Positions 35,746 through 46,152 of a stretch of 64,000 bases of DNA are shown in pieces; the first letter of the stretch is position 1; each line of letters begins with the position of its first letter. The notes below the pieces were generated by a model. It did no database searches. It had not been told where the DNA came from and was given only the letters and a program-made list of their open reading frames with translations. This stretch comes from Utricularia gibba (Eukaryota; Streptophyta; Magnoliopsida; Lamiales; Lentibulariaceae): contig NEEC01000010.1 of assembly GCA_002189035.1 (NCBI GenBank), forward strand, positions 558,001 to 622,000, given 5' to 3'. The position numbers and the translations under genes were made by a program.

Positions 35746-36852
35746 CTATTTTCGGTGGACGGATAAAGGTGTTGGTAAGAGATGATGATGACGAAGCAAG
35801 TCAAGCTGCTTTCCGCGGATTATGAGCGCCATTCTTTCGTTCTCCAATTTCAAACGCTCATTCGTCAGCTTTTCCGTTTCCAGCTCCTTTTCTTTCTTCT
35901 TGCTGAACTTCATCCACCTGAGTTTCTCCTTCTCCAGCTCGAAAGCCTGCGAAGCGATGTTCACCCCTCGTTGTTCCAATCCCGTCAATCTTCTCTTCAT
36001 CCATTCACTTTTTTCCATCATGTTCTTCGCCCCATCTTGTAGCACGCTCATCACGTCAGCTTCCAGCTCTTGAACCACGCCTGAGTATTCCACCCCTTTG
36101 CCTTTTAGGATCTTCCTCGATGCTAATTCATCCGTTTCGTCACTCATCTCGTTGCCGTCTTCTTCATCCGTCTCATCACTCTCAGCCTCTTCGTACACGT
36201 TAGGTGGATTTGAGAGCATACGGCCCTTCTGTTGCTGTTGTGGATTGGGGGCTGATTCATGGTGAAAACCTGCTCCTCCGCCACAGCTGTTGTGATAATC
36301 AAACATCTCCTTGAAGAACAAGTGCTTAGAATTGATGAGTTTCTTCACTTCTTCTCTCAAATGGGGAGACAGATGATCCAATTTATCAACCAAACTGGGA
36401 TTCTCCACAACTCTGGATGAATTCCCCTTCCCCAGAATATCGATAGCCCTCTTGTACCTCTTGTTGAGATCGTTGAACTTGTCTTCACACTGTTGAGGAG
36501 AAACATTGAACCCCTTTTCGATCATCGCATATGAAACCATTTTCCATTTCCCCTTCTTCAGCCCAACTCCTCCACCTCTCTTCTTATCATGACCCTCTGA
36601 AACAACATCATCATCAATGAAGTAAACGACCGTGATCAGTATTCTCACCATGTCATCACTCCATTTCATCCTTTTCCATGTAGAAATCTTCCTTTTCCCA
36701 TTCTCCCCAACGCTTTCAGCTCCAGCTTCATCATCAGTCAGAGTCAAAGTTTGGATCATGGGATTTGGGGCAGATGGATGGTCCAGTTTTGAAGATTTCT
36801 GGGACACGGGGAGCAGTTTTTGGAGCTGCAGGTGATGGTTGTGGAATGACAT
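35746..36852 (-). CDS. Trihelix transcription factor, HRA1-like (AT3G10040/AT1G21200 type)
   Basis: A single-exon nuclear DNA-binding protein of 368 residues. The start is the first ATG (36852-36850, MSFHNHH). The frame stays open for about 99 more codons upstream but has no ATG before a stop at about 37147. The trihelix/Myb-like domain spans about residues 59-193: KRMKWSDDMVRILI, KKGKWKMVSYAMIEKGF, VSPQQCEDKFNDLNKRYKRA, HLREEVKKLINSKHLFFKEM. An acidic stretch follows (EEAESDETDEEDGNEMSDE). The end is a charged coiled coil (LEKEKLRWMKFSKKKEKELE, LKLENERMAL). This matches my memory of the Arabidopsis HRA1 group, in which HRA1 restrains ERF-VII activators under low oxygen. Whether this protein does so is inference, since AT1G21200-type paralogues share the layout. 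Confidence 0.9.
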   Translation of the reverse strand: MSFHNHHLQLQKLLPVSQKSSKLDHPSAPNPMIQTLTLTDDEAGAESVGENGKRKISTWKRMKWSDDMVRILITVVYFIDDDVVSEGHDKKRGGGVGLKKGKWKMVSYAMIEKGFNVSPQQCEDKFNDLNKRYKRAIDILGKGNSSRVVENPSLVDKLDHLSPHLREEVKKLINSKHLFFKEMFDYHNSCGGGAGFHHESAPNPQQQQKGRMLSNPPNVYEEAESDETDEEDGNEMSDETDELASRKILKGKGVEYSGVVQELEADVMSVLQDGAKNMMEKSEWMKRRLTGLEQRGVNIASQAFELEKEKLRWMKFSKKKEKELETEKLTNERLKLENERMALIIRGKQLDLLRHHHLLPTPLSVHRK

Positions 36853-37229
36853 TTGTAGACCAACGTTTGGAAGTTGAAAGTCCGGAGAAAGTTCAAAAGC
36901 ATGATTCCCAGATACATACTCCAGAGTTATAACCAAGAAGACAACTTGATCTGTCAGAGAGAGAACAACTTGAATCCGACAGGAAGAAGAGGCAACAATC
37001 CGCAGGAGCAGCAGCTGGTTTACTGTTAGTCCTGCTGCTTGTTTTCAAACTTTGCCCATGGTTTCCAAGGATCTCATGTCTTCCATCTACAGCTTCATTT
37101 ATTTGTTTATTGATTATAACAAGACAAATTCAAACCTTCCCGAGTGCTGATGTCTATGTATGCTGAGGGTGCAGACTAGAGACTTGAATATAAGACAAAA
37201 ACTAATACAAAATCAAGTTTGGTAAGAAC
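36853..37229. other. Presumed promoter and leader of the trihelix gene
   Basis: Sequence upstream of the minus-strand start. It is CT-rich in gene orientation just before the ATG. No core element is certain. Confidence 0.35.
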
Positions 37230-38390
37230 TGAATTGTGCATGTAATTTTCATTTTATTATAATAAAACTATAGCTATGTTTGAAAAAATTACTTCAAAAT
37301 TAAAAATTTTACTAAAATAAGAATTTATATATGTTTGAAACTATTTTTTTAGAATGATTAATAGAAAATAAATTTATGGTTGAAATATAAAATTGATTTT
37401 AATAAGTAAATTACATGTTTATTCATATTTATTAATAATTATATTTTATAAATTTATAATTTGAAAATATTATATATATATTATTTATATTATAAAAATA
37501 TTATATGATTTTGAAATTATATTTATGTTATTATTTTAATTTAAATATATTTATATTAAATTATAATTTAAAGATTAAAGTAATTATAATTATTTATAAA
37601 ATGAGTATAATGTTCTTTTAATTTTACAATCACCTCTCGAAAATCAATTTTTATATAAAAACTCATCTTATGTTTCTCATAGAAGTGAAATGATTCTAAA
37701 AAATTAATTCTCATAAAATAAATTTAATATACATTTGAATAGAATTAATTTTGATGATTTCTAAACGTTGTTTAAAATAACGTTTGGAAAAATCACTTCA
37801 AAATTAATTTTAACATAATTAAAAATTTTAATAGAATGAAAATTTGTATATATTTGGAATTGGTTTTTGAGAAATATTATTATAAAATTGATTAATGTTT
37901 GGAGAGTAAAAAAAGAAGAATTGATTTTTATAAATAAATTACATATTTACTCATATTTATTAATAATTATATTTTATAAATTTATTGTAATAAAATATAT
38001 TATATAACATCAATATTTATCAAATTATTTAAATTATTTAAATTAATTATAATTGTGTTATTGATTGAAAATTTGTAAAAGTCTAATCCATATAGTAGAA
38101 TAATTTTTTTAAAAAAAAATACAAATTACTATTATTTTAAAAAGTGGTATTACTTGTAATTTTATATTAATAAATGGATATAAGAGTAAATTTATTTGTT
38201 AAAATCAATTGTGAAAAAATAATTATGTATGAAAATTATATATCTATGGTTATGTGAGAATAGAGTTGATTCTCAAAAATCAATTCTCATAGAAGAAAAT
38301 CGAGTATATATTTGGAAGTTAAAATTAATTCTACGAGAATGGAATTGAATTTAGGAAAATAGAAATGGTTTCCAAATGAGGCCTAATATT
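37230..38390. repeat. Very AT-rich imperfect direct duplication
   Basis: Two diverged copies of a roughly 550-bp AT-rich unit lie side by side (about 37265-37780 and 37790-38370). Each opens with a form of 'tttgaaaaaattacttcaaaatta' / 'tttggaaaaatcacttcaaaatta' and carries 'gaatttatatatgtttgaa' / 'gaaaatttgtatatatttgga'. The junction has the near-palindrome 'aaacgttgtttaaaataacgttt'. No coding potential was seen. It could be a tandemly duplicated MITE or a matrix-attachment-like AT block. Confidence 0.55.
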
Positions 38391-39470
38391 ACTCAAAATC
38401 CGACAGAGAGCTTCTGTGCGACGTGTTGTGTCCACTCTGTATTCATTGATCATTCGATATTTGGGCCTCAAGGTGTTGCAGAGGGTACGGGCCGATTCTG
38501 GGCCCTGGGGCCCAAAAAGAGCATGTGGTGTGGGCCTGCAGAAAACACATGAAACTGCATCCGCATGGCGTGTCTTAAATGATCATATTTATGGATTGGT
38601 AAGAGGCCAGCAATAATTGGCATTCGAAGCTTTCATGTCGTCCCCCGCTCCCCAGATGAAACCATCTTCGGTATCGCCAAATTCCTGAATACCACATTTG
38701 GTTGCTCTCCTGTAACTCATTCCTTGTGAACTTTTTATGCAAATAATAACATCACAGATCACCACAAATTCTATGAATAAGAACTGGATATTTGTGTTTT
38801 TTTCTGACAAATCGTAGCCCTGATCGTACAAGACCTTCTCAAGAATCACCCCTCATGTGTCTCCATCTCTTGTTAGGATCACTGAACTGAACTGGTGTAT
38901 CCCTCTGTCCGTTTCACGTCCCTAAACAGAGATTATTCACGGGCTGTTGCTACTTATAGTCATACTTGTACAGCAGTGATCCCCTGTGCTTTTGCCTGCT
39001 GGACGAAAGATTCTTTGCAAATGGTCCATTTGAACCCCTCCTGCAACTACACATTTAGGCATAAATAAAAGAAGAAAACACAAAATACAGCAGTCTAATA
39101 ATACAGCTTCCGGGGTCCATTTGAACCCCTCCTTGCATTGTATGGTAACTCCCTTCCTTGATCTTCTGTGGGAAGCAAGTCAGAATCAAAAGTCATTCTT
39201 CCTGGGACTCAGAAATTTGAAGGGTTCTCAATTATATTATTTTGGGTTTAAAAAGACAGAGAGACAGGCAGGGGAAAGGAAGCGAGAGAGACACATTGTC
39301 AGAAAGGTGCAAGGGACCAGATCGTGACTAGTGATCACAAGATGAATCCTTGCCCCAACCAACACGAGCTTCAAATCTTCAGTTTTATGGTTATGGTTTT
39401 TATTGTATTGTATTGTGAATTTTGATGTATCTCGTTCTCTCTCTTGCGGACACCCACATCACACCTCCCT
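38391..39470. other. Unassigned sequence upstream of the HD-Zip gene
   Basis: No gene is recognised. Near 38460-38550 there are repeated GGGCC words. The part closest to 39471 probably contains promoter elements. Confidence 0.35.
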
Positions 39471-39480
39471 CTATTTATTA
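39471..39480 (+). promoter_or_regulatory. Possible TATA element of the HD-Zip gene
   Basis: CTATTTATTA lies 220 bases upstream of the start codon and is followed by a CT-rich leader, as is common in plant promoters. The placement is by eye only. Confidence 0.35.
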
Positions 39481-39699
39481 CGTGCATCCAAAGATGTGGG
39501 GTAAATGGATCTTTAGAAAAATGGGTGGTTTTGAAGAAGAGAAATTTCTTCTCCTTCTCTTTCCCTTTTCTAGGTTGTAGTGGTCCTCTTGTCTTCTCAT
39601 CCTCAGTCTTCTAGTATCATATCTAGCTGGGGCGAGCTTGAAGATACCAGGCCTTTCTTCTTCCTTTTCTGCTTCTTCTTTCTGGTTTGAGTGGCGAGC

Positions 39700-40855
39700 A
39701 TGGAATGGAACAACGAGAGTTACAACAAAGTGGCGGGTTTAGGCTTCGCTTCTCAGCCGGAGATCTCCATGCCCTCTATCTACAACTACTCTTATGATCA
39801 GTTTCCTGGTAAGGAAATGCAATGCTCCTGTTGCTCTGTTCTTGCATTTAGACAACTTTGCTCATCTCCTCTGCCAATCTAATGTTGAAAGCTTCTTTGA
39901 ACCCGCCTGCATTGCCTTGAGACAAGTACGCATATGCATGTTGAGACAGTCATAAAAAAGCTAGCTATGGTGTTCAGTCAAGGCATAACAGAACCATCTT
40001 CTTTTCATCTTCTTCGTCTGTGAGTTGAGTCAGTTTGTCTAGTTGTTTCTTGCATGCAATAAAACGGTGAAAGCAACGAGTGATAAACCATTTCCAAAGA
40101 AGCCAGCTTTATCTGCTTTTGCTCTGGAATCAAACTAGTACAGTACCACTTTTTTGTTTCGTCGCTTTCATGTTTAGAGGAAATCAAGCAGCAACAGCAG
40201 CAGCAGCAGCCGCAGGCATGGATCTCAGCAGCAGCATCAGGGCAAATGCTTCCATCGACATTTTTGCGTAAAAACAACGTTGGCTGCAACAACATTTATG
40301 GGCAGGAACTCAAAAAGAAGCGCCTCAGCAATGAGCAATTGGAGTCCTTGGAGAACAGCTTCCAAGAAGAAACCAAACTCGATCCCGATCGCAAAATGAA
40401 GCTCTCCAAAGATCTCGGCCTGCATCCCCGCCAAATCGCCGTCTGGTTCCAGAACCGGCGGGCCAGGTGGAAGTCGAAGCAGCTGGAAAGCTTATACGAT
40501 GCCCTGAAGCAAGAATTCGACGCGGTCTCCAGGGAAAAACAGAAGCTTCAAAAAGAGGTGTTAAGCTAATATGCTAAGCACCACCACTAGGCACTAGACG
40601 ACATCTAGTCTGCTGAAATATGTTCAACTGCAGGTTATGGCATTGCGGGCGATACTTGCCAAGAACCAAATCTCTCCGGGGTACACTAATATTTCCGGCG
40701 AAGAGACGGTGGAGAGCACGTCGGCTCGGAGCTCCGACAATCAGGCATCGGAACGCAAGGACGGCAACAGCAAGAACAACTACATCAACGTGTTAGATTA
40801 CTGCAACCCGATGATGGTCACAACTCCTCCCTACAATTGGGCTGCACTTCCTTAG
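39700..40855 (+). CDS. Class I HD-Zip transcription factor, LMI1/ATHB51-ATHB22-like
   Basis: A nuclear homeodomain-leucine zipper protein that would bind CAATNATTG-type sites as a dimer. Exons 39700-39808, 40178-40557 and 40634-40855 join in phase to 711 nt, or 236 residues. The N-terminus MEWNNES and a [10 protein letters not shown]-like segment resemble the LMI1 group. A polyglutamine run follows at residues 41-47. The homeodomain is at about 82-138 ([20 protein letters not shown] ... [17 protein letters not shown]), directly followed by a leucine zipper with heptad positions at 139, 146, 153, 160 and 167. The C-terminus [16 protein letters not shown] resembles the tail of the group. In Arabidopsis, LMI1 and ATHB51-type genes act in meristem identity and leaf margin growth; the same role here is inference. 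Intron 1 (369 bp) and intron 2 (76 bp) have GT-AG ends. No lesions were seen. Confidence 0.95.
40194..40214 (+). repeat. CAG/CAA repeat coding for polyglutamine
   Basis: Seven glutamine codons (CAG CAA then five CAG) lie in exon 2 of the HD-Zip gene, in frame with the homeodomain. Confidence 0.9.
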
Positions 40856-42312
40856 AGCAGTTTTTGTTGTGTTAGTCACCGTGGTATTTTGTGATGAAGG
40901 GTGGAATTGGATGATCGTATTTTTCCTGAAAAAGGAAAACGAATTGGCGGTGTAGGGAGCACCTAATTCTGGTGGTAGCGTGGGACAATAATGGGATGCG
41001 TCGTTTAATACGCCTCAAGTCAATTAGTGGGTAGGCTCAGGCTCAGGCCGTGCCGCCACTCGACTCGCCCAACCCCAGGCAGGTTCAGTGTAGAATGGCA
41101 CGTGCGGACTGGACTCCTCCCCCTACAACCAACAAGAACCTGACGCAGTGTAGAATCCTGCTTTGGTAGTTTGGTTAAATACAAGGAACTTTCATAGTGT
41201 TGCCAATGGGTTCCCAACGGTGGGCTTTCAGTTCTAAACTGTTCAATTTAATTGAACTCATAAACCAAGGTTCGATGTCCAATTTGATTCCGATTTTGAT
41301 TTGAAATCGAAACCAAAAAAGTTGAACTAAAATGAACGGTTTTGGGCTTTCTTATTAATAATGAAATGAGAAAAAAATATTTATGAATTACTGTAATTTT
41401 TATTTTTTATATGCATACTCTTTGTAATTATCGAAAATTATTTAGGTTTGAATATTATTTAAAATATAATTAAATGTTACAGTATATATTCATATTATTT
41501 TATTGAGTGACATATTTTTATTACTTCAAACACTCAAATTAGATTAGATGTTGTACGTGCTTGTAAACGTTTTTCTCCAAATACCCATAATAGTTCATAC
41601 TTATAATGTTATAATTAGTTCTATAGAGAAAACGTTTATAAGTACCTACAACACTTCATCTCGGTGTAAAGAGTAAGTATTTTCAACATCCACAACAGAT
41701 TTTGTGGTGCCTAATGAAAATTTATCTAATTAATTACTTAATTAGGTTGAAAATCATTTTCTAATAATTTAAAATACCGAATTACTTTATGGGTTCACTT
41801 AATTATAACCAATTCTCCATTTTTAAAATTTCTCTATTTAATTATTTTATGGATTACCTAACCAAAATTTCTCTATTTAATTAGTTAATTACTTTATGAT
41901 TCATTTAATTATTATCATTTCCTAGACCCACGAACTGAATACGTGTCTACCCACGAGGCTGATGGTTACAATAACCTTAATTACGTAATCGAAATTTATC
42001 CTTTTACCAATTTCTGAATTTGAAAAAAGGCAAGTGATTAATTCTCTCATGCTTCCAAAATTTGGCAAAAACAGAGTAAGTGCTAAATTCTTGAGTTTTT
42101 TCTACTGAATTGTCTTTCAAATTGAATTGAATTCTGAGTTACTTTTTATATTAAATTACAACAAAGAGTAGTATTACTTTTTGAACTGAATATATCTACA
42201 TCAATATTATTTTTTAATATATCAATTTATATTTTTCTATTTTTTATTAATAAATTTTTTTATGTATATTTTTAATTTTATATATTTATATTTATAACAT
42301 TCCTATAATATA
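40856..42312. other. Intergenic AT-rich sequence downstream of the HD-Zip gene
   Basis: No gene is recognised. About the first 150 bases probably include the 3' untranslated region. 41220-41350 has GGTTCGAT/AACGG-type words like those at hAT ends, but no second end was found. 41350-42300 is strongly AT-rich. Confidence 0.4.
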
Positions 42313-42834
42313 TGATTATAATACATAGTTTTGAGTGCTTCATAATAGAGAAATGATTATTATTATGCTACAAAAATTTAAATTTTATCACTTATTTTTG
42401 TGTTTTTGTGATTAGTGACAGTGTTTGCGTCTTTTACTCTTAATTAAGACTAAATCTATGATTTAGTCCCAATCTTAATTCTAATTGTTTCCTTGAACAA
42501 TACAGCATATGTCAGCAACCTCAATCTCAAGGAGCTGACAGAGAATAGTAAAGTTACACACTTGGAAAAAGCTAAATGAAGTACACTATATCCCAAGGTA
42601 AAAAAAAGGATTTTTGGAATGATGAGAAAGATAAAATATCTACACACTTGGAAGAACACATCACAAATTTATGAGAGGGAGATTGGGGAAAAAACTTACG
42701 GAAATAATGAAGAAGACAAACTCGGAACCAAGCCCTCTTTTGAAGATTTCCTTTGCTTATGAAGATATTACTTCTAGTTGAGAATAGTTTAAGCTTTTCC
42801 GCATGAACTATTTACAGTTTATGTTTTTGCTATG

Positions 42835-43425
42835 TGTGAGGGTTCAAGCTTTAAGAACATTGCTCTTTAGTTTTAATTTGTTCTACCTCATACTAACCAA
42901 GCTAATCAAAAGTATTTAAGTGATCACGTATCATACTTTGATAGCAACGCCAAGGCTGAATGATTATGAGAAGTGAGAAAAGGTAGATATAGAGACTCAG
43001 AATGTGTTTCAAGTTTTTTTATGAACTTTTTATATTCTTTTGATTTGACTTGTTTTAAAACTCAAAATTGTGACCACTCTTTTATTTATTTTAGGAGATG
43101 AAGAGAGCTAATAGAGGTCAAGTGATCAACTATGTTTTCCACAGACCTATGGATATGTGTACATAGTAGAATAGCTTATTTACTAGGTTTGTATGAGTAT
43201 AGTATATGTATATATAATATATATTATGTTTATCTATTTGTATAAGCTTACGAACTACGTTAGATAAAAACACTTCGACAGAGTCTTATGTCTAGTTTAC
43301 TTATATATTTACTCATTTTAATATTAATAAATAATATTATGAAAGACACCTTGAGTTTTAGTGTTTTAGTTAGGATTGGGTGGTCACGATTCATCTTTCT
43401 CATGCCCTAAAAATGGGTCATGACA
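42835..43425 (+). repeat. 5' LTR of the chromovirus-like element
   Basis: A 591-bp LTR from TGTGAGGGTTCAAGC to GGGTCATGACA. Compared with the 3' LTR it lacks roughly 790 bp between the 'aagtgatcacgtatc' and 'tagcaacgccaagg' segments. Confidence 0.92.
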
Positions 43426-43428
43426 AAG

Positions 43429-43440
43429 TGGTATCAGAGC
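43429..43440 (+). promoter_or_regulatory. Primer-binding site, initiator tRNA-Met
   Basis: TGGTATCAGAGC is an exact complement of the 3' end of plant initiator tRNA-Met, three bases after the LTR end. This is the standard start of minus-strand DNA synthesis in Ty3/gypsy chromoviruses and Ty1/copia elements. Confidence 0.95.
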
Positions 43441-43576
43441 AAAAAGGTTCAAGGCCCATTGGTTGATCACTATAGGATTAGGATAGGATAGGGAAGTGTG
43501 TTGTATACTTTGGTGTGTGAAGTGTTCTAACTTTTCTATATAAAATATCTAATTGATTCCACTATAGAAAGTTAAA

Positions 43577-43834
43577 ATGAGAAGGAGAAAGATTGTAAGT
43601 AGAGGAAGGTCAATAAATGCAGGACCTTCTGTTGAACAAGAAGAAGAGCATGTGGAACCTAGAACGAAATCAAAACAATCGAATAGGCTGGCTGATGAAT
43701 TGATGAAGGAAATGATGCAAACTTTTACTACTGCAGTGACAAGTTTGACAAACATGTGTGCTAGTATGGTCCAAAATCAATTGACAAGGCAAGTGGAGTT
43801 TACAAGTTGGAAAAGAACTAGAAGATTACCATGA
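43577..43834 (+). pseudogene. gag N-terminal remnant of the chromovirus-like element
   Basis: A frame beginning MRRRKIVSRGRSINAGPSVE, followed by a helical segment with repeated Thr/Met (ELMKEMMQTFTTAVTSLTNM), in the position and style of plant Ty3 gag starts. The capsid core, zinc knuckle and protease that should follow are missing. The sequence passes within about 20 bases into the end of reverse transcriptase. Confidence 0.6.
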
Positions 43835-44100
43835 GATCCTTGAGAAAGTAGGAGTTCAGGTCTTCAAGGAGGGAACACCACAGAAAGCTGCAGCGGTGGC
43901 GGCGTGGCCTCAACCCGAAAGTGCAAAGGAGATTCGAAGTTTCTTGGGCATGGCAAGTTATTGTAGGAAGTTTATTGAAGGATTTTCAAGGATTGCAATA
44001 CCTCTTACAGATTTTAACAAAGAAATGGGTGAAATGTGTGTGGTTCGAGCTTTCAGCTATTGAAAAAAAAAGCTTACTATAGCACTAGTACTAACACTAC
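43816..44100 (+). pseudogene. Reverse transcriptase C-terminal remnant (connection region)
   Basis: The translation includes AAVAAWPQPESAKEIRSFLG, then MASYCRKFIEGFSRIAIPLT. This is the conserved segment joining reverse transcriptase to RNase H in Ty3/gypsy elements (normally EIRSFLGLAGYYRRFIEGFS). The catalytic palm is deleted. A frame disruption occurs near 44060. Confidence 0.85.
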
Positions 44101-44105
44101 CTAAG

Positions 44106-44351
44106 ATGAATGAGAATTTCATTATTTATAGTGATGCATTGAAAGATGGGCTTGGTTGTGTTTTGATGCAGCAAGAGAGAGTTCTAGCTTATGGCTCTAG
44201 GAAGTTGAAATCTCATGAAAAGAATTATCCTATTCATGATTTGGAACTAGCAGCTGTTGTGTTTGCATTAAAGTTATGGAAACACTATTTATACGAGGTG
44301 AAATGTGAAGTGTTTATTGATCATAAAAGCTTGAAATATTTGTCTACTTAA
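44106..44351 (+). pseudogene. RNase H domain of the chromovirus-like element
   Basis: An open frame of 81 codons carries the catalytic positions of Ty3 RNase H: YSDA near the start, [13 protein letters not shown] in the middle and [11 protein letters not shown] at the end. So D, E and D are all still present. RNase H would remove the RNA strand during reverse transcription. It ends at a stop at 44349 but the reading continues in other frames (LEIKYYPRK-like, then AADTL-RK). The neighbours are deleted or split, so it is a relic. Confidence 0.9.
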
Positions 44352-44669
44352 AAGGAATTGAACATGAGGCAAAGGAGGTGGCTTGAACTACTAAGGATTA
44401 TGATCTTAAAATCAAATACTATCCTCGAAAGATAAATCAGGCTGCTGATACTCTAAATAGGAAGAATCACGGGAGCATGGCTCCATTGTTAGCTAGTAGG
44501 TTGGCAAATCTTAGATTGAAGGTCATAGAGGACGATGAAGAGGTGCAATTGAATACATTACTAGCACTACCAGCATTATTAGAGGAAATTAAAGAAGCTT
44601 AGAATCAGCTTTAAGATATGCAAGTTGAAACAACAAGTGGAAGCAAGTGAAAGAAAGGAGAAACTTAGA

Positions 44670-44826
44670 TGACAGCTGCTGGTAATTTAATGTTTGAAGA
44701 TAGGTTTGTAGTTCCTAATGAAGCTGAACTTAAGTAATAGATCTTAAGAGAAACTCATGGATCCACTTTATCAATATATTTAGGAGGCAACAAAATGTAC
44801 CACGACTTGAAAACATAGTGGTGGTG
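44670..44826 (+). pseudogene. Integrase, first part (zinc-binding region), split
   Basis: It reads like the HHCC end of Ty3 integrase: ILRETHGSTLSIYLGGNKMYHDLKT and then WW. The first histidine is present, but the second (normally HPG) reads tyrosine. A stop lies just before WW. The reading stops at 44826 where a family IV LTR is inserted and resumes at 54378 with WPRMKRDIAKFVAKCDTCPR, which holds the two cysteines. Confidence 0.85.
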
Positions 44827-46145
44827 TGATGACATACATTTTTTTTAAATTTTATAATACAACATGGTTATGTTTTATTGTGGTTTAGGTTCGGTACATG
44901 TGGTTTTTCATGTTTTCTGTATCGTTTATGCTAATTTTGTGTGTTTATGTTGAAAAGTGGACTAAATCCTTTGATTTAGTCCACCACCTTCATTATTAAT
45001 GTTTAATTAAGTTCAGAGATTAGCAGCGAAATTAGACTCCAAGACATGTGGATCAAGTTAAAGGGACACAACATCCGAAGAGAGATAAAGAGCACTGTTC
45101 TGCCGCTTGCAGTCTGCAATCAGGTCGAGAATAGTGTTGGTGTCAATAATAGTGCATTGAAGTAAAGGAGGGGAGATATTTTTCGAAAAAGAGAGCGGGA
45201 GCTGGGAGAGAACGCACACAAGGGGGCTTCTGCTCCAGCATGAAGAACACTGATGAGAAGAGGAGAAGGAGGACTTAATCCTCAAGAACACCACCAGAGC
45301 TCAGTTCAACGCTATTGTTATGGACCGTGAATAGTAGCAAACGGGTTTCAGAACAATCTCTATTTCTTTTTCGTTTACTGAACGTTTTGAGTTTCTGTAT
45401 TTAACTTACAACGTTTCTATTATTTTCGCCACATTATATTCCTAAAACTTTAGGAATGCCTTAAGGTAAAGCATAGTGGTGTTGATCTAGAGTTAATAAT
45501 GAAATTTATATTTGTTTCTTAGTTCTTATTTTTATTATTCCATAGGTGCACCTAAAGAGGGGAACAAGTAACTTCGCAACTAAGATACTTGATTTAGAGA
45601 TAAACCAACAAGTCAAGGCGGGAACAATAGGTATTAGTTCAGGGTAAAACCAGTAGAATCGGGTACACCTAGTTCTATATACTTTGCATGCGAGTAGACT
45701 TAATTGTAATGTTGGTAATGATATTAGGGACTAGCTTAGCCAAAAATATGATAAATAACCTAGGTAGACTTAGGTTGTTTGAAGTTACGAGTATACGAAT
45801 ATGGTAAATTAAATTAGGTATCTTAGCACCACACCTTGCAGACCCTTAAGGCATCTTCGCATTACTCTGTATTAAAACTAGTGTATGTTATTTTCAGCAT
45901 TGAGACTTGATCCTATTTATTGAATTTACCTACCACTGTTAGTTTGAGCTTAGACTATAAACCACTGTTACACCGAATTTTGCATCACGAAAAACACATT
46001 GCAAGCACAAACTTCTTGTGATCGACCCCAAATTCCACTTTATATTTTGTGTTTAATTTGTATCTTATAAAGATTAGGGGTTATAAATTTATTTGATACG
46101 AAGATTTTTATTTTTGCAATGACATTAGGAAATTTCCGTTTATCA
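44827..46145 (+). mobile_element. Solo LTR, family IV, inside the integrase
   Basis: A 1,319-bp unit from TGATGACATACATTTTTT to TTCCGTTTATCA, with an exact target duplication TGGTG at 44822-44826 and 46146-46150. It contains a perfect 12-bp-arm hairpin at 44957-44984. Confidence 0.95.
44957..44984 (+). other. Perfect hairpin in a family IV LTR
   Basis: GTGGACTAAATC and its exact complement GATTTAGTCCAC are separated by CTTT. Related hairpins occur at the same relative place in other family IV copies (near 24330) and in family II LTRs (42448-42468; inverted at 59588-59612). Confidence 0.85.
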
Positions 46146-46152
46146 TGGTGAC

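Noticed and set aside
43429-43440. Possible tRNA-like sequence TGGTATCAGAGC
   Set aside because: Only the short complement of the initiator tRNA end is present, at the correct place for a primer-binding site. There is no cloverleaf.
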